A DNA stretch of 64,000 nt from Fagopyrum homotropicum (GCA_033239125.1 BSWB01000005.1:16669447-16733446), one strand, 5' to 3'. Numbered from the stretch's first letter, positions 28,530 to 41,046 are shown. Numbers and translations are program-made. Notes: generated from the sequence alone by a model not told the origin.

Positions 28530-30681
28530 TGTAATAGCTAGGATTTCCGAATTCTAATTAATGTTGATTAACTTAATCGTTGATAGTAATTGACATATAA
28601 CTTGCGAAGATTTCCCAAGTGATGAGTATGAGTCCCACCGTTTTGTTCCTCGCGTAATTTTGGACGTTTGGGGAAATTTTTACTTTTTCCCCGGGTAATT
28701 ATTTTTACCCTCCGGTGTTATTTGGAGCATTTGGGAGCTCCAATTAATAAAAATGCAGTTGAGAGAAATGATCAGGACATCGGATATGTCCTAGATATGA
28801 AATAACATGGAGAGGCAAAACGGCCAAAAGAGTCGCTATTTCGTTTCTTAACGGCTAAGAAAGACGGCTTAGGAATACACGTTTTTCGAGGCAGTTGTGT
28901 AATAATTATCCCTACAATATTCCAGATTTAATGTTCCAATCTCGAGAAGTTTGGAGAAAGAGGTTCGACCCGCCTTTGGATCGGTTAAAGGATAATTATC
29001 GACTTTACTAAAGGATAATTATCGACTTTACTAAAGGATAATTATCGTCTTCACTATAAATAGCGGAAAATCCTTTATTAATTCATTTCATTTCACGTTT
29101 CCTCATAAAAGCTCTGATTTCTCTCAACCTTCAAACTCAGATCTACTCTCCGATTCTAATCCGATTTCAATTCCGTTTGAGTTTCTGGATTCCTCTCTTC
29201 ATTCTCTTCATATCGGTACCGAGTTTCTGCATTTCCGAGTATATGGAGGGCTGGTCGAGCATATATGTCACCAGGACGGTTCCGTCGCTCAGATTCCGAT
29301 GAATTTGATGCTGTCCATGCGTAGCCTGCGTCGTTGTGATTCCGAATCTTTTTTCAGATCGTCAATCGGGTTAGTAACGAATAAGTTATGAATTTATTCG
29401 TTTTCCGTACTGCGATTTGGCCTAAATTGACGTTAGGCTTGTCAAATAGGACAATTAGAAATTCCATTATGGTCGTTATATTATTCTGGTGATTATGGAT
29501 AGTTTGTTTGATGAAATCTGATGACAGGTGGGTTTAGAAATTGCTTGCGGGCAAAACGTTATTATGGCGAAATCTAATTAATTAATTAAAGGTTAATTAA
29601 TTAAATTAGGATTAAATTTGAGATTGAGGAATGTTAATTAGATACTACCTTGAGATTTGAGGAATTGTGAGCTATGTTGAGATATTGAGGTTTAGTTGGT
29701 TGTGAGGCTCATAGATTGAGTATGATCCTTATGGATCCCTTTGGGTCTAGGTGTGACCCCTTTGATGAATAGAGGTTGATATATCTCTTTATGCCTTTTT
29801 ATAGGCCGTGTTGTCCCTCCAGTATAGAGGTGATCGTGGTTGATTTTGTACGAGGTTGAGGTAAGTCCGTAGGACTTACTTAGCTACCATCCCTATATTG
29901 GGTGTTTGCATGAGTGGTGTGTGCTTTATATGTTTGCTATGATAGCATGAGTTGTCGTTTTTATCGACCTATGTTCTATTGACTGCCCCACTGCGTGGCT
30001 GTGATAGCCTTTCCCTTTCATCCCGCCGTGGAGTCTGGGAGGTTCTCTGATGTCGGGCCAGACTGGTTTACAGAAGGGCGCAATCCACTCCCATAGGGTA
30101 CACGGATTGTGTGACCGATACTCGTACAGCTGGACATTGTACTCAGAGGCGGGGATGTATCGGTCCTCGTGTCACATACTTTCATCTATCTATATATATA
30201 CGGTTTTTGAGTGAATGGTTATTATATAAAGATAATAAATGGGTAAATGTGTGATAGCATGCTGATGTGTTTATCTTTCATGATTGTGCTTGTGCTTATG
30301 CATTACCTCATATATGTATGGTTAGCTAACGGTTTCATACCGTGTTGTAGATGTTTACAGATTAGGCGCTACTGGGTGATCTGGCAGGGTGACAGGCCGA
30401 GGACTCTCGTACATTAGGTGGTTGGTTTGGGGTTGTTGTGTTTCCCCTCCTGTGTGAGGATGATCTTTTGTACCTCCTATGTGAGGATATCGTTTTATAT
30501 ACTCGGCTATGTTGTTGTTTACTTTGGGTCGTACAGTTTATACTGTTTTATGTATTTGTTTTATATCTGTCAGTGCCATGTTGTAAGGTCCAGTGAACTT
30601 GTTGTCAGGCTAGGGTCAGGATCCATTGTGAGATCCTAGCCCAATGTGACATCCCGAGTCCCGCGGATTCGGGGTGTTACA
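28530..30681 (+). repeat. 5' LTR of E5
   Basis: It starts TGTAATAGCT and ends GGTGTTACA. It has three 23-bp direct repeats (about 28985-29050) ahead of a TATA box at 29055, the GGTAAGTCC palindrome (29869-29884) and the shared terminal block. Confidence 0.9.
28985..29062 (+). promoter_or_regulatory. Tandem repeats and TATA box of the E5 LTR
   Basis: Three copies of a 23-bp unit starting AAAGGATAATTATCGACTTT, containing the perfect palindrome GATAATTATC, end just before CTATAAATAG (TATA box 29055-29062). The 3' LTR has two copies (36154-36198) before its TATA box (36199-36206). Position suggests an upstream promoter element with variable copy number. Confidence 0.65.
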
Positions 30682-30685
30682 GAGT

Positions 30686-30697
30686 TGGTATCAGAGC
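30686..30697 (+). other. Primer binding site, tRNA-iMet type (E5)
   Basis: TGGTATCAGAGC, four bases after the 5' LTR. Confidence 0.85.
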
Positions 30698-31019
30698 CCA
30701 GGTTGACAACAATGGCACTTGCTACCTGCAATGAGGTTTGATAGGTAAAATAAACAGAGCCCACATGGGATCTGACGTTTTCAAAGGTTTTGGTTTTAAG
30801 TGTGGTTTTGGGATAGAATGTACGAGAAGTCGTCACCTCTACCATGGATCTCTGCAGCGTAGATATGTATATATATCTGTGTGTACTATGGATTATGTGG
30901 ATTTATTATATACATATCGATACCTATGGCATATATATAGCCTTATAAGATTAGGTGCGTATATCCTACAGATGACTCATACTAGAGTAGTATCTGTAGT
31001 GGGATGAGGTAGGGGTACA

Positions 31020-34000
31020 CCCCCCCCTCTTCCTCCAGTGGTGATAAGTTAGGGACCAGTTTCCGCTGTTGTTTCGCCTATGGCAGAGAACGAGTTTGAA
31101 GAGGCTGATCGTGTCTCCATGAGTAGATCCGAGTTTCAAGAATATATGTAACAAGTATATGAAGCGGTGATAACGGATAGATCGACACCAGATTTACCAA
31201 CAATTGTGAGATCAACTAAAGCTTCTGGATCCGGAAAGAAGCAATGGACTGAATCAGTTACTGGAGAAGCAAAGATGATGAATGGGGAACCAAGTCCGAT
31301 ATCAGGACAATCTAGTGATCCTTTGGCCATGAAGATGACTGGCAAGGAACTATAGAGTTTTAATTGCGTGGAAGTTGGGACACTGGCGAGCTGTGTGCCC
31401 AAAGGCTCCCATCATATGCTTTACGTGTGGTAAAGCAAGGCATAGAGCGAAGTTTTGTCGACAGGGCAAGGCATTGCCTTTATAGGTTCCCTTCAAGAGT
31501 GAGATCATTCCAAGTGGACGACGAAGGTCGAGTTACCCTTCAGTTGCACAGGTTGCAAGGATGGGATGATTATGTTTCAGTTGTGGCTATCCAGATCATT
31601 TGCGTTCTGTGTGCCCTTTGACACTAATAGCTTGTTTCACTTGTGGTGAGCTAGGCCATCTGGCCCTTTCTGTCAGCACGGTGGTGTTTCTTCCCAGCAA
31701 GACATTCCTCTTTCCGGTGCAGAAAGAGTGGAATTGGAGGCTATAGTAATGACCTCAGTGATACATGAGGAGCATGGATCTGACATTGAGTGATGATATG
31801 TAGTGGAGCTATGAGTGTTAGCTGTTATAGGTACCATTCTCGTTAATGGTTTACCTAGTGGAGTTTTGCTTGTTGTGAGTGCTATGCACTTCATGTCTTT
31901 CGATGCATGCGTTAATGATTGACTTTTTGTATATAGTAGAAGGCGGATTTTCCTTTACAAGATTACCTTTTTGGGTCTGAGATACCCGTGAGATGCGTGT
32001 TTGTTCCCTTATTTCAGGGACACGTGTATGGTTGCAGACTTCTTTGTCATGTCGTAGGTGCATGAGGAAGTCATTATGTGTATGGTTTGGATGAATAGAT
32101 ATCATGTGGTGTTAGCTTTTAATAGTAAGGCTATTATAGTCTTTACTAAGATGGTAAATAGAGGTCTTTTGAGATTAAGACCTTTGAAGTGACGGATTTG
32201 TCATCAGGACTGTACGAGCATCGAGCTGATAGCACAGGGATGTGACGCCTTCTAGTGTTATACCATGAAGGAGCAAGATAGTCCAACATTGGAAGGTATT
32301 CCAGCTGTTTATGAGTTTATAGACGTGTTACTGAACCGTCTAGCTGCCAACTCAGCAGAGTGTGGACATTGTTATCGAGTTGAAGTATGATACAAGATTG
32401 AATGGGAAAGCCACACTATATGGTGCTTGTTGAGATATTGTACTGATAACTTGAAAAGTTTACTGAAACGGGTTTACCCTAGTGGGTTCCATGTTCCGTA
32501 TTGACGACCTAACGAGTTAACTTCAAGAAGCAATTGTGTTTTCGGGAGTCCTTTATGCTCAAGATATCCCTAGTCATGGATGAGAGAGTAACATGTGTAT
32601 GAGATAATATCCCATACCCGTTATGGACACTACGAGTTTGTAGTGATGTCATTTGGGTTGACGAATGTTTTAGTAGTTTTTATGGAGTTGATGAACAGTA
32701 TCTTCATCGACTTCCTTGATTAGTTGGTGGTAGACTGCATTGATGACATGTCGATATACTCTCATAGCAGAGAATAGTAGGCCGATCGTCTGAGGACCGT
32801 TCTGTAGATTTTGAGAGAAAGAGAGTTGTATGCTACGCTCTCTAAGTGTAAATTGAGATGCCAGTGGTAGCCTTTTTAGGCCATGTTGTCTCCACCAGTG
32901 GGATCATGGTTGACCTGGCGAAAATTAAGTATGTTGTAACATGGGAGAGACTAATGAACATTAAGGAATACGTAGTTTTCTCGGCTCAGCCGATTGCTAC
33001 CAATGCTTTGACGAAGGATTTTATATGATTATGTATTCATTTGCGAGTCTTTTGAGAAGACCACCATAACTACGTGATGAAAGCAGTGTGTCTATGTTCT
33101 GAAGAGTTGAGGAGGCATTTGATCTCTGCTTCCATTCTGTTGTAGTTAGAAGATTTTTGGGATCCCGTGATTTACGGTGATACATCCCAGCTAAGTTTGA
33201 TATGTGTATTACTACAAAGGAGTAGGGTTATTGATATGTGTGTTTACAGCTGAGAACGTATGATGAGAACTACTCGACTCATGATTTAGAGTTAGTAGTG
33301 GTAGTTCAAGCCTTTAAATTTTGAAGACCGTACCGGTGTGATCTTCATGTCAGATTTTCATAGATCATAGAAATCTGAAGTTTATTTTATGCAGCAGGGG
33401 TTGAATAACCGCCAGTGTTAAGAGCTTAAGTTGATCAAGACTTTGACTTGAAGATTCCATATCATTCAGAGAAGTTGAACGTTGTCGCCAATAACTTGAA
33501 TGGAAAGACGCTCCAAGAGAAGATGATTGTGAGACTGATAGTTCAGCCTCAACTTCAGAGAGATCTAGCTTGGCTAGAGTTGGACAATCAGTTCCTTGAT
33601 GAGGATACCCAGTTATACCTTAGAGGTTCTACCTGGTCGGTTGGATGAGGTCCATCAGAAGCAAGAGACCTGCCCGGCCTTGACAAGGTTTAGAGAAAGG
33701 ATGTCTCGTACTGAGGCACCATAGTTCTCCATGGGAGTAGATGGACTGATGATCGGTCATGACCGCTTTTGTGTATCTGCTGATGCAGATGGAGATATAG
33801 AATATTACGGTATACCCACTGTACGCCTTATTCAGTACATTCAGGTACGAGTAAGATGTACAACGAGATGAGACGATTATATTGTATGAAGCCGATATAA
33901 CCTGATATATGATACAGTGTGCGACCTGTCAGCAGGTCCAGATAGAGTATTTCCGATCTAGAGATAAGCCCCCACCCACTACCAGTGCAGTAGTAGAATT

Positions 34001-34985
34001 TGGGAGGACATCTTTATGGACTTTGTTATGGGATTGTGACCCTGTAGAAGATTGATGTTATTTGGATTGTTGGTAACAAATTAATGAAACCGGCACATTT
34101 CATTTCTATCAGAAGGACGTGGCTAGTGAATGAATTGGTTGAGGAGTACACTAGACAAATAGTGAGACTCCATGGTATACCGAGAACGATCATTCTGATC
34201 GAGATGGATGCTTTTACTTTGAGATTTTGGGCAGCAGATTCAGACTACTTTGGGGACGAGTATGTACCTCATGACTACACTTCACCCCCTGACAGATGGT
34301 CAGTTAGAGAGGATCATCTAGATCTTAAAGATCTATTATAAGTTGTAAGTCGAATGGGAAACGGGGATGGTTATATTACCTTCCATTAATGAGTTTATTA
34401 TATAATAATGAAGGACGTGCATCTTTCTGGGATGGCCCTATGAGGCAATATATATAGACATAGATGTCGTATATCCTTATGCGAGAAGTGATCTAGCAGT
34501 AGTAGTGGAATAACACCTGACCAGATTAAGGATTTTATAGTTCAAGTAACGTTGATTGAAGGAAGAATGCTGGTTGTACAGAGTCGCCAGATATTATATG
34601 TAGACAAGAGGCGTTAACCTCTAAAGTTCAAGCAAGAGTTCTTGTCCGGCTGTAAGTATCTTAGCTGCGAGACGTTAGACGTGTTAATATGGAAAGCGAA
34701 CTGAGTTTCCAATATGATGGTTTATTTGAGATCGACCAGTACGGAGAAGGTAGCATGATGTTTAGCTTTGCCTATGAGATTAGAGGATATCCACCCAATG
34801 TTTCATATATTTTTCAACTGAGGAAATATATACCAGACTCGAGACACCTTGTGAATTACAATGATTTGATGGTTAAGTCCAACCACACGTTTGTTGAGCA
34901 TTCGATTGCATTCTTGGAATGAGATATGAAACGCTTGCATTCGAAAGACATTCCCATAAGGATAAGATGGTAAAGATGAAGACTT
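31020..34985 (+). pseudogene. Decayed gag-pol of E5
   Basis: In order: remnants of several gag zinc knuckles (CFTCG...HRAKFC at 31417-31458; CFSCG...HLRSVC at 31573-31614; a third at 31633-31673 that has lost its last Cys; a first, frameshifted one at about 31360-31395); RT pieces YGHYEFVVMSFGLTN at about 32620-32665 and CIDDMSIYS at about 32734-32760 (the YxDD site, with Cys for the aromatic); RNase H and tether pieces at about 33240-33500 (KIPYHSEKLNVVANN); the integrase zinc pair CATC at 33919-33930; WEDIFMDFV near 34000; an integrase core piece at 34084-34260; and the GPF-like and chromodomain-proximal end at 34689-34985 (LRKYIPDSRHL). Stops and shifts between all of these rule out a protein. 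The order matches Tekay/Del chromoviruses. Confidence 0.8.
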
Positions 34986-35189
34986 GAAGAGGCTATGTGA
35001 GAGACTGAGGATAGTGTCCTAAGGAACTATCTAGAGTATATGTTGGGACATACCCATTTGTGGGAGCACGAGTAGATCTTAGTGCTATCTTGATGAATGT
35101 TGTGCTTATGTGCTTATATGCCTTGATGTGTTATTCTATGCTAGTTGTGATGTGATTTATGATCTTAGTAGATCTTGATGTGCTAGCGT

Positions 35190-35605
35190 GATGTATGCTA
35201 TAGCTGGAGATGATTACTTCCTCCACGTTATGATTATATTTATAGCTGGAGATGGTTCTTTCCTCCATGCTATTTGAGTGGGATTAGGATTCAGCTGGAG
35301 ATGGTTCTTTCCTCCATGCTACCTTGATGGACATAGTTCAGTGGAGATGTGATTCCTCCATGCGATGTATATGTTTATGGGTTGGCTAGAGACGTATTTC
35401 CTCTATGCATGTGATATGTTTTGGCTAGAGATGTGCTTCCTCTATGCCTTGTGATGTTGTATGGCGAGAGACGTGATTCCTCTACGCCTTTGGGTAGCGT
35501 TATGACCCTGTTTCCTGGAGTGATGATTCCTCCATGTTTATACTTGAGGTTATAGATTGTTGTAGGTTGTGATCTTTGGAACGGAGATGTGATACCTCCG
35601 ATAGA
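35190..35605 (+). repeat. Array of nine degenerate hairpin repeats, 3' region of E5
   Basis: Nine units spaced 40-70 bp apart each carry a 4-5-bp stem around a similar 9-13-base loop. Stem pairs (5' arm/3' arm starts): 35205/35221, 35247/35263, 35296/35312, 35342/35356, 35387/35401, 35426/35440, 35467/35480, 35516/35530, 35582/35596. Arms vary together: TGGAG with CTCCA, TAGAG with CTCTA, CGGAG with CTCCG. The array lies between the end of pol and the polypurine tract. Confidence 0.7.
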
Positions 35606-35659
35606 AAGAGTGAGAGTTATACCTCGACGTATGGGTCCGAGAGAATTTGGGAATTGTTC

Positions 35660-35696
35660 AAGTTTCGGGACGAAACTTTTTTTTAGAGGTGTGTGA
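35660..35696 (+). other. PPT-proximal palindrome and polypurine tract (E5)
   Basis: AAGTTTCGGGACGAAACTT at 35660-35678, then a T run and TTAGAGGTGTGTGA up to the 3' LTR at 35697. Confidence 0.75.
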
Positions 35697-38600
35697 TGTA
35701 ATAGCTAGGATTTCCGAATTCTAATTAATGTTGATTAACTTAATCGTTGATAGTAATTGACATATAAATTGCGAAGATTTCCCAAGTGATGAGTATGAGT
35801 CCCACCGTTTTGTTCCTCGCGTAATTTTGGACGTTTGGGGAAATTTTTACTTTTTCCCCGGGTAATTATTTTTACCCTCCGGTGTTATTTGGAGCATTTG
35901 GGAGCTCCAATTAATAAAAATGCAGTTGAGAGAAATGATCAGGACATCGGATATGTCCTAGATATGAAATAACATGGAGAGGCAAAACGGCCAAAAGAGT
36001 CGCTATTTCGTTTCTTAACGGCTAAGAAAGACGGCTTAGGAATACACGTTTTTCGAGGCAGTTGTGTAATAATTATCCCTACAATATTCCAGATTTAATG
36101 TTCCAATCTCGAGAAGTTTGGAGAAAGAGGTTCGACCCGCCTTTGGATCGGTTAAAGGATAATTATCGACTTTACTAAAGGTTAATTATCGTCTTCACTA
36201 TAAATAGCGGAAAATCCTTTATTAATTCATTTCATTTCACGTTTCCTCATAAAAGCTTTGATTTCTCTCAACCTTCAAACTCAGATCTACTCTCCGTTTC
36301 TAATCCGATTTCAATTCCGTTTGAGTTTCTGGATTCCTCTCTTCATTCTCTTCATATCGGTACCGAGTTTCTGCATTTCCGAGTATATGGAGGGCTGGTC
36401 GAGCATATATCTCACCAGGACGGTTCCGTCGCTCAGATTCCGATGAATTTGATGCTGTCCATGCGTAGCCTGCGTCGTTGTGATTCCGAATCTTCTTTCA
36501 GATCGTCAATCGGGTTAGTAACGAATAAGTTATGAATTTATTCGTTTTCCGTACTGCAATTTGGCCTAAATTGACGTTAGGCTTGTCAAATAGGACAATT
36601 AGAAATTCCATTATGGTCGTTATATTATTCAGGTGATTATGGATAGTTTGTTTGATGAAATCTGATGACAGGTGGGTTTAGAAATTGCTTGCGGGCAAAA
36701 CGTTATTATGGCGAAATCTAATTAATTAATTAAAGGTTAATTAATTAAAGGGAAATTCCGGATGGTACCCTCGTAGTTTGGGGTATTCCGGATTTTGCCC
36801 ACCACTTTTTTCAAGTTCGGATGGTACCCTTAAGTTTACGTTGTTTTCCGAATTTTGCCCAAATTCATTACACTTTTTTAAATTTCATTAAAAACATACA
36901 AAATAAAATAACTAAAATTTAAAAAAACTTAAAATAGAAAGAATAATTTATTTATTTTAAAAATAAAGTAAAACAGTAACTTTTTTAAAAAAATATATAT
37001 ATTATATTAATTTAAAAATAAATTCGTTAGATAATTTTTAAAAATTTTAAAAAAATCAGTGTTTTCTTTTATTTTAAAAATAAATAAATTGGGTTAGCAT
37101 TTTTTAACAAAATCTAAAAAAATAAGTTTTATACTTTATTCAAAAATAAATAAAATAAGGATTTTTTAAATTTTTTTTAAAAAAATCACTGTTTTAATTT
37201 ATTATTAAATTGAGTAACTCAGTTTTCTATTTTTATTTTTTAATATTACTTTATTTTCTTTCTTTTAGTTTTGGGAAATAAATAAAATTGAAAAATTATT
37301 TATTTATTTTAATAATAAATTAAAACAGTACTTTTTTTTATTATTTAAAAGAGTCCTTATTTTATTTATTTTTAAATAAAGTATAAAACTTATATTTTTA
37401 GATTTTGTAAAAAATATGCTAATTCAATTGTTTATTTTTAAAAAAAATAAAACACTTATTTTTGAATTTTTTTAAAATTTATCTTATTTATTTATTTTTA
37501 AATTAATATAATATATATTTTTTATAAAAGTTACTGTTTTACTTTATTTTTAAATTAAATAAATTATTATTTCTATTTTGAGTTGTTTCTTAATTTTAGT
37601 TTATTTTTTTTTGTATGTTTTTAATGGAATTTAAAAAAGTGTAATGAATTTGGACAAAATCCGGAAAATAACATAAACTTAAGGGTACCATCTGAACTTG
37701 AAAAAACTGGTGGACAAAATCCGGAATACCCCAAACCACGAGGGTACCATCCGGAATTTCCCTTAATTAAATTAGGATTAAAATTGAGATTGAGGAATGT
37801 TAATTAGATACTACCTTGAGATTTGAGGAATTGTGAGCTATGTTGAGATATTGAGGTTTAGTTGGTTGTGAGGCTCATAGATTGAGTATGATCCTTATGG
37901 ATCCCTTCGGGTCTAGGTGTGACCCCTTTGATGAATAGAGGTTGATATATCTCTTTATACCTTTTTATAGGCCGTGTTGTCCCTCCAGTATAGAGGTGAT
38001 CGTGGTTGATTTTGTACGAGGTTGAGGTAAGTCCGTAGGACTTACTTAGCTACCATCCCTATATTGGGTGTTTGCATGAGTGGTGTGTGCTTTATATGTT
38101 TGCTATGATAGCATGAGTTGTCGTTTTTATCGACCTATGTTCTATTGACTGCCCCACTGCGTGGCTGTGATAGCCTTTCCCTTTCATCCCGCCGTGGAGT
38201 CTGGGAGGTTCTCTGATGTCGGGCCAGACTGGTTTACAGAAGGGCGCAATCCACTCCCATAGGGTACACGGATTGTGTGACCGATACTCGTACAGCTGGA
38301 CATTGTACTCAGAGGCGGGGATGTATCGGTCCTCGTGTCACATACTTTCATCTATCTATATATATACGGTTTTTGAGTGAATGGTTATTATATAAAGATA
38401 ATAAATGGGTAAATGTGTGATAGCATGCTGATGTGTTTATCTTTCATGATTGTGCTTGTGCTTATGCATTACCTCATATATGTATGGTTAGCTAACGGTT
38501 TCATACCGTGTTGTAGATGTTTACAGATTAGGCGCTACTGGGTGATCTGGCAGGGTGACAGGCCGAGGACTCTCGTACATTAGGTGGTTGGTTTGGGGTT

Positions 38601-38847
38601 GTTGTGTTTCCCCTCCTGTGTGAGGATGATCTTTTGTACCTCCTATGTGAGGATATCGTTTTATATACTCGGCTATGTTGTTGTTTACTTTGGGTCGTAC
38701 AGTTTATACTGTTTTATGTATTTGTTTTATATCTGTCAGTGCCATGTTGTAAGGTCCAGTGAACTTGTTGTCAGGCTAGGGTCAGGATCCATTGTGAGAT
38801 CCTAGCCCAATGTGACATCCCGAGTCCCGCGGATTCGGGGTGTTACA
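35697..38847 (+). repeat. 3' LTR of E5, split by a foldback element
   Basis: Parts 35697-36749 and 37772-38847. It has two instead of three 23-bp promoter repeats. Otherwise it follows the 5' LTR with few differences. Confidence 0.9.
36750..37762. mobile_element. Foldback Mutator-like (MULE-type) non-autonomous element
   Basis: This 1,013-bp insertion is flanked by the 9-bp duplication TTAATTAAA (36741-36749, 37763-37771); the 5' LTR shows the empty site. It starts GGGAAATTCCGGATGG and ends with the inverse. The inverted repeat is not confined to the ends: the AT-rich arms also pair, leaving only about 100-150 bp unpaired near 37190-37300. Each terminal part has two related segments of about 80 bp (CGGATGGTACCCT...TTTTGCCCA). 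It has no coding capacity. The 9-bp duplication points to Mutator superfamily transposition. Confidence 0.85.
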
Positions 38848-38949
38848 ATAATAATTCTGAATTAATTCTCTAGATCATCTATGAGGTTCTATCTAACTTT
38901 AGGAGAAATAATTTCTCCAAACTGTTCATTCAACAGTTTTATAAAAATT

Positions 38950-39840
38950 CCTAAAGTTGACTACTCCCTTTACAAATTCTATACTTAGCCCAAATCTGAG
39001 TCGACTTTGAAAAATCATAACTCCTAAACCACTCACTGGATTTATCCCAAATTTTAATATGTTCTACTATAAAATCTTATGTATAATATATCCAAAATTT
39101 AGCTGCAAAGGAGATCAAAATCCTATTTAAAACTATCTCCCAAAACCGAATTTCAGCACAACAGAAAAACTGCTTACGACTCAATCTTGGAAAAATCGTA
39201 AATCTCAAACCACTCGCTGGATGCCTCTCAAATTTTAATATGTTCTACAACAGTATGTAAACTATATCATATCCAAAATTCAAGTCCAACGGATATCAAG
39301 AGCTTATTCAAAATCATCTCACAAAACAGCATCACTTGCTGTTTTCCCCAACACTCAGCACGTATATAAAAACGTCAACTTTGAAACACAATAACTCTCA
39401 ACCCGTAACTCCGACTCTTCCCAAATTTTAATATGATCTCCAGCAAGATATCAACTATATCATATCAAAAATTCAAGCCTAACAGAGGTCAAAAGCCTAT
39501 TCAAAACTATCTCACAAAACAGCATCCCATGCTGTTTTTCTCAACTCAGCATATTTATAAAACTGAACTTTGAAATCCCATATCTCTCAAACCGTAACAT
39601 GGATTCCTCTGAAATTTTAGTATGATCTACTATACTATATCAACTATAATGTGTCCGAAATTCAAGTCTAACAGAAGTCAATAACCCCTCCAAATGTATT
39701 CGACAAAACTGCATCTCAAGCAAATTTCCTCAAACTCAGCACACTAAAAGAAAACTGCATGAATAGCCAACTTCGGGACCTTATAAGTTCTAATCCGACC
39801 GTTAACTTTCTCCCAAATTTTAACACATTAAACTAAGTAT
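38950..39840 (-). repeat. Five degenerate ~190-bp tandem repeats inside the E3 LTR
   Basis: The landmark CAAATTTTAATATG (or a close variant) recurs at 39046, 39227, 39420, 39609 and 39812 (periods 181-203 bp), each followed by a segment like TATCATATCCAAAATTCAAG. E1 (about 1760-1840) and E2 (about 16865-16965, inverted) carry one copy, so the array is an amplification of a shared LTR segment. Confidence 0.7.
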
Positions 39841-40189
39841 TTCAATCTACAAAATATCAAAAAATCAACGGTGGATGATCATCCTACAGCATAGAAATAA
39901 CTCCTCAAAGTCTGTAGGTCCAACAACAAAATCTGGAAATAAAAGGGCAAGGACAAAGGTCTCAACTTCGACTCCCACTGACAACAAACTTCAAAACAAA
40001 CAAGAACCCCTCTACCCATACATCCTAGGTTCGATTCTCTCCAGCACTTTTACCAACTAGGTGATCTACACCCAACTGTGTACACCTCCCATCTATGACC
40101 TCCATCGATTCATGTCCATCTCCCACCTATAACTTCTGCAATCCACCACAAAATCTATCCTCAAGTGTGTAAATGAAAGCAAGAATGAG

Positions 40190-40800
40190 ACCTGCTTACC
40201 CCACTGCAGTGGTTGAGGGAGTCCGATGACTGTCGGCTAAGAAGGAGTCCGGCGATTGCTATTGTCGATGGAAATGCTAGTTTACTGCTGCTACGTAATG
40301 GCCCTACATCAGATCCATGCTTTGATGTGTAGGAAACAGAGGAGCAGTAGGAAGGGCTGGCTTACCGGCGGTTGCAGTCCGTGATATCCGAATCAGAGGT
40401 GCAAGAGAATTGGTCCGCCTCTCCCTTCTGACTCAGGCCGGATGGGCTTCTTTGATCCCACGTTCACTACAGGCGGCAACAGCAACGACGGTGAAGGGTC
40501 CCCGGTTGTATGTAGCTGCTCCTATTGTCTGGTCCGATTCCAACGCTCGGCAGATCGGTGAGGGAAGTCCTTGGGTCCTAGCGGCCTCCAGGTTTCAGCG
40601 TACAAGGAAGAGCAACCGAGGCTTTCGGCCCGCACGATGGGGAAGTTCTAACGATGAAGGAGCGGTCGACGAGGGTCCTCCGACGCCGGTGACTGCGTGT
40701 GTGTTGGCCCGGGGAGAAGCGTTCCGTCGCTGTTGAAGAAGAAGAAAGGGGAGAAGAAGCCACGACCGGCTGATACTGCTGCTCAGTAGTTAGGATTAAT
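40190..40800 (-). other. GC-rich island of the E3 LTR
   Basis: It corresponds in position to the GC-rich stretches of E1, E2, E4 and E6 but has little sequence in common. Frames such as 40410-40736 are not supported by homology. On the minus strand it holds CTGCAGTGGGGTAAGC and CCGCCGGTAAGCC, which resemble splice donors. Confidence 0.45.
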
Positions 40801-41009
40801 TAATTAGGTTAAAACTTAATTAAGGATAAGGTTAGGGTAAGGTTTGGGCCGGCTGAAGAAACATGGGCCATCAAATTGGGCCGGGTTTGTTCATCTACTA
40901 ATATAGAAGGATAGTTATATCATTATTCGCACGGAACCGCTCTTCGATTTTTATTTTTATAAAAAAAGTACGGAATTATTTACGAAATTATTTACGGAAT
41001 TAATTAAGT

Positions 41010-41046
41010 TATCATTTTATGTGAATCAACGTCATATAAAATGATA
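41010..41046. promoter_or_regulatory. Conserved LTR palindrome (E3)
   Basis: TATCATTTTATGTGA and TCATATAAAATGATA around the loop ATCAACG, with one G-T type mismatch in the stem. Confidence 0.65.

Larger units (their letters stand above)
28530..38847 (+). mobile_element. E5: chromovirus (Tekay/Del-like), decayed gag-pol
   Basis: The LTRs are 28530-30681 (2,152 bp) and 35697-38847 (2,129 bp after removing the nested foldback element and its duplication). The target duplication is ATAAT (28525-28529, 38848-38852). The interior keeps the order gag knuckles, RT, RNase H and integrase but is full of stops and frameshifts. The LTRs differ by one 23-bp repeat unit and few bases. Confidence 0.9.
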
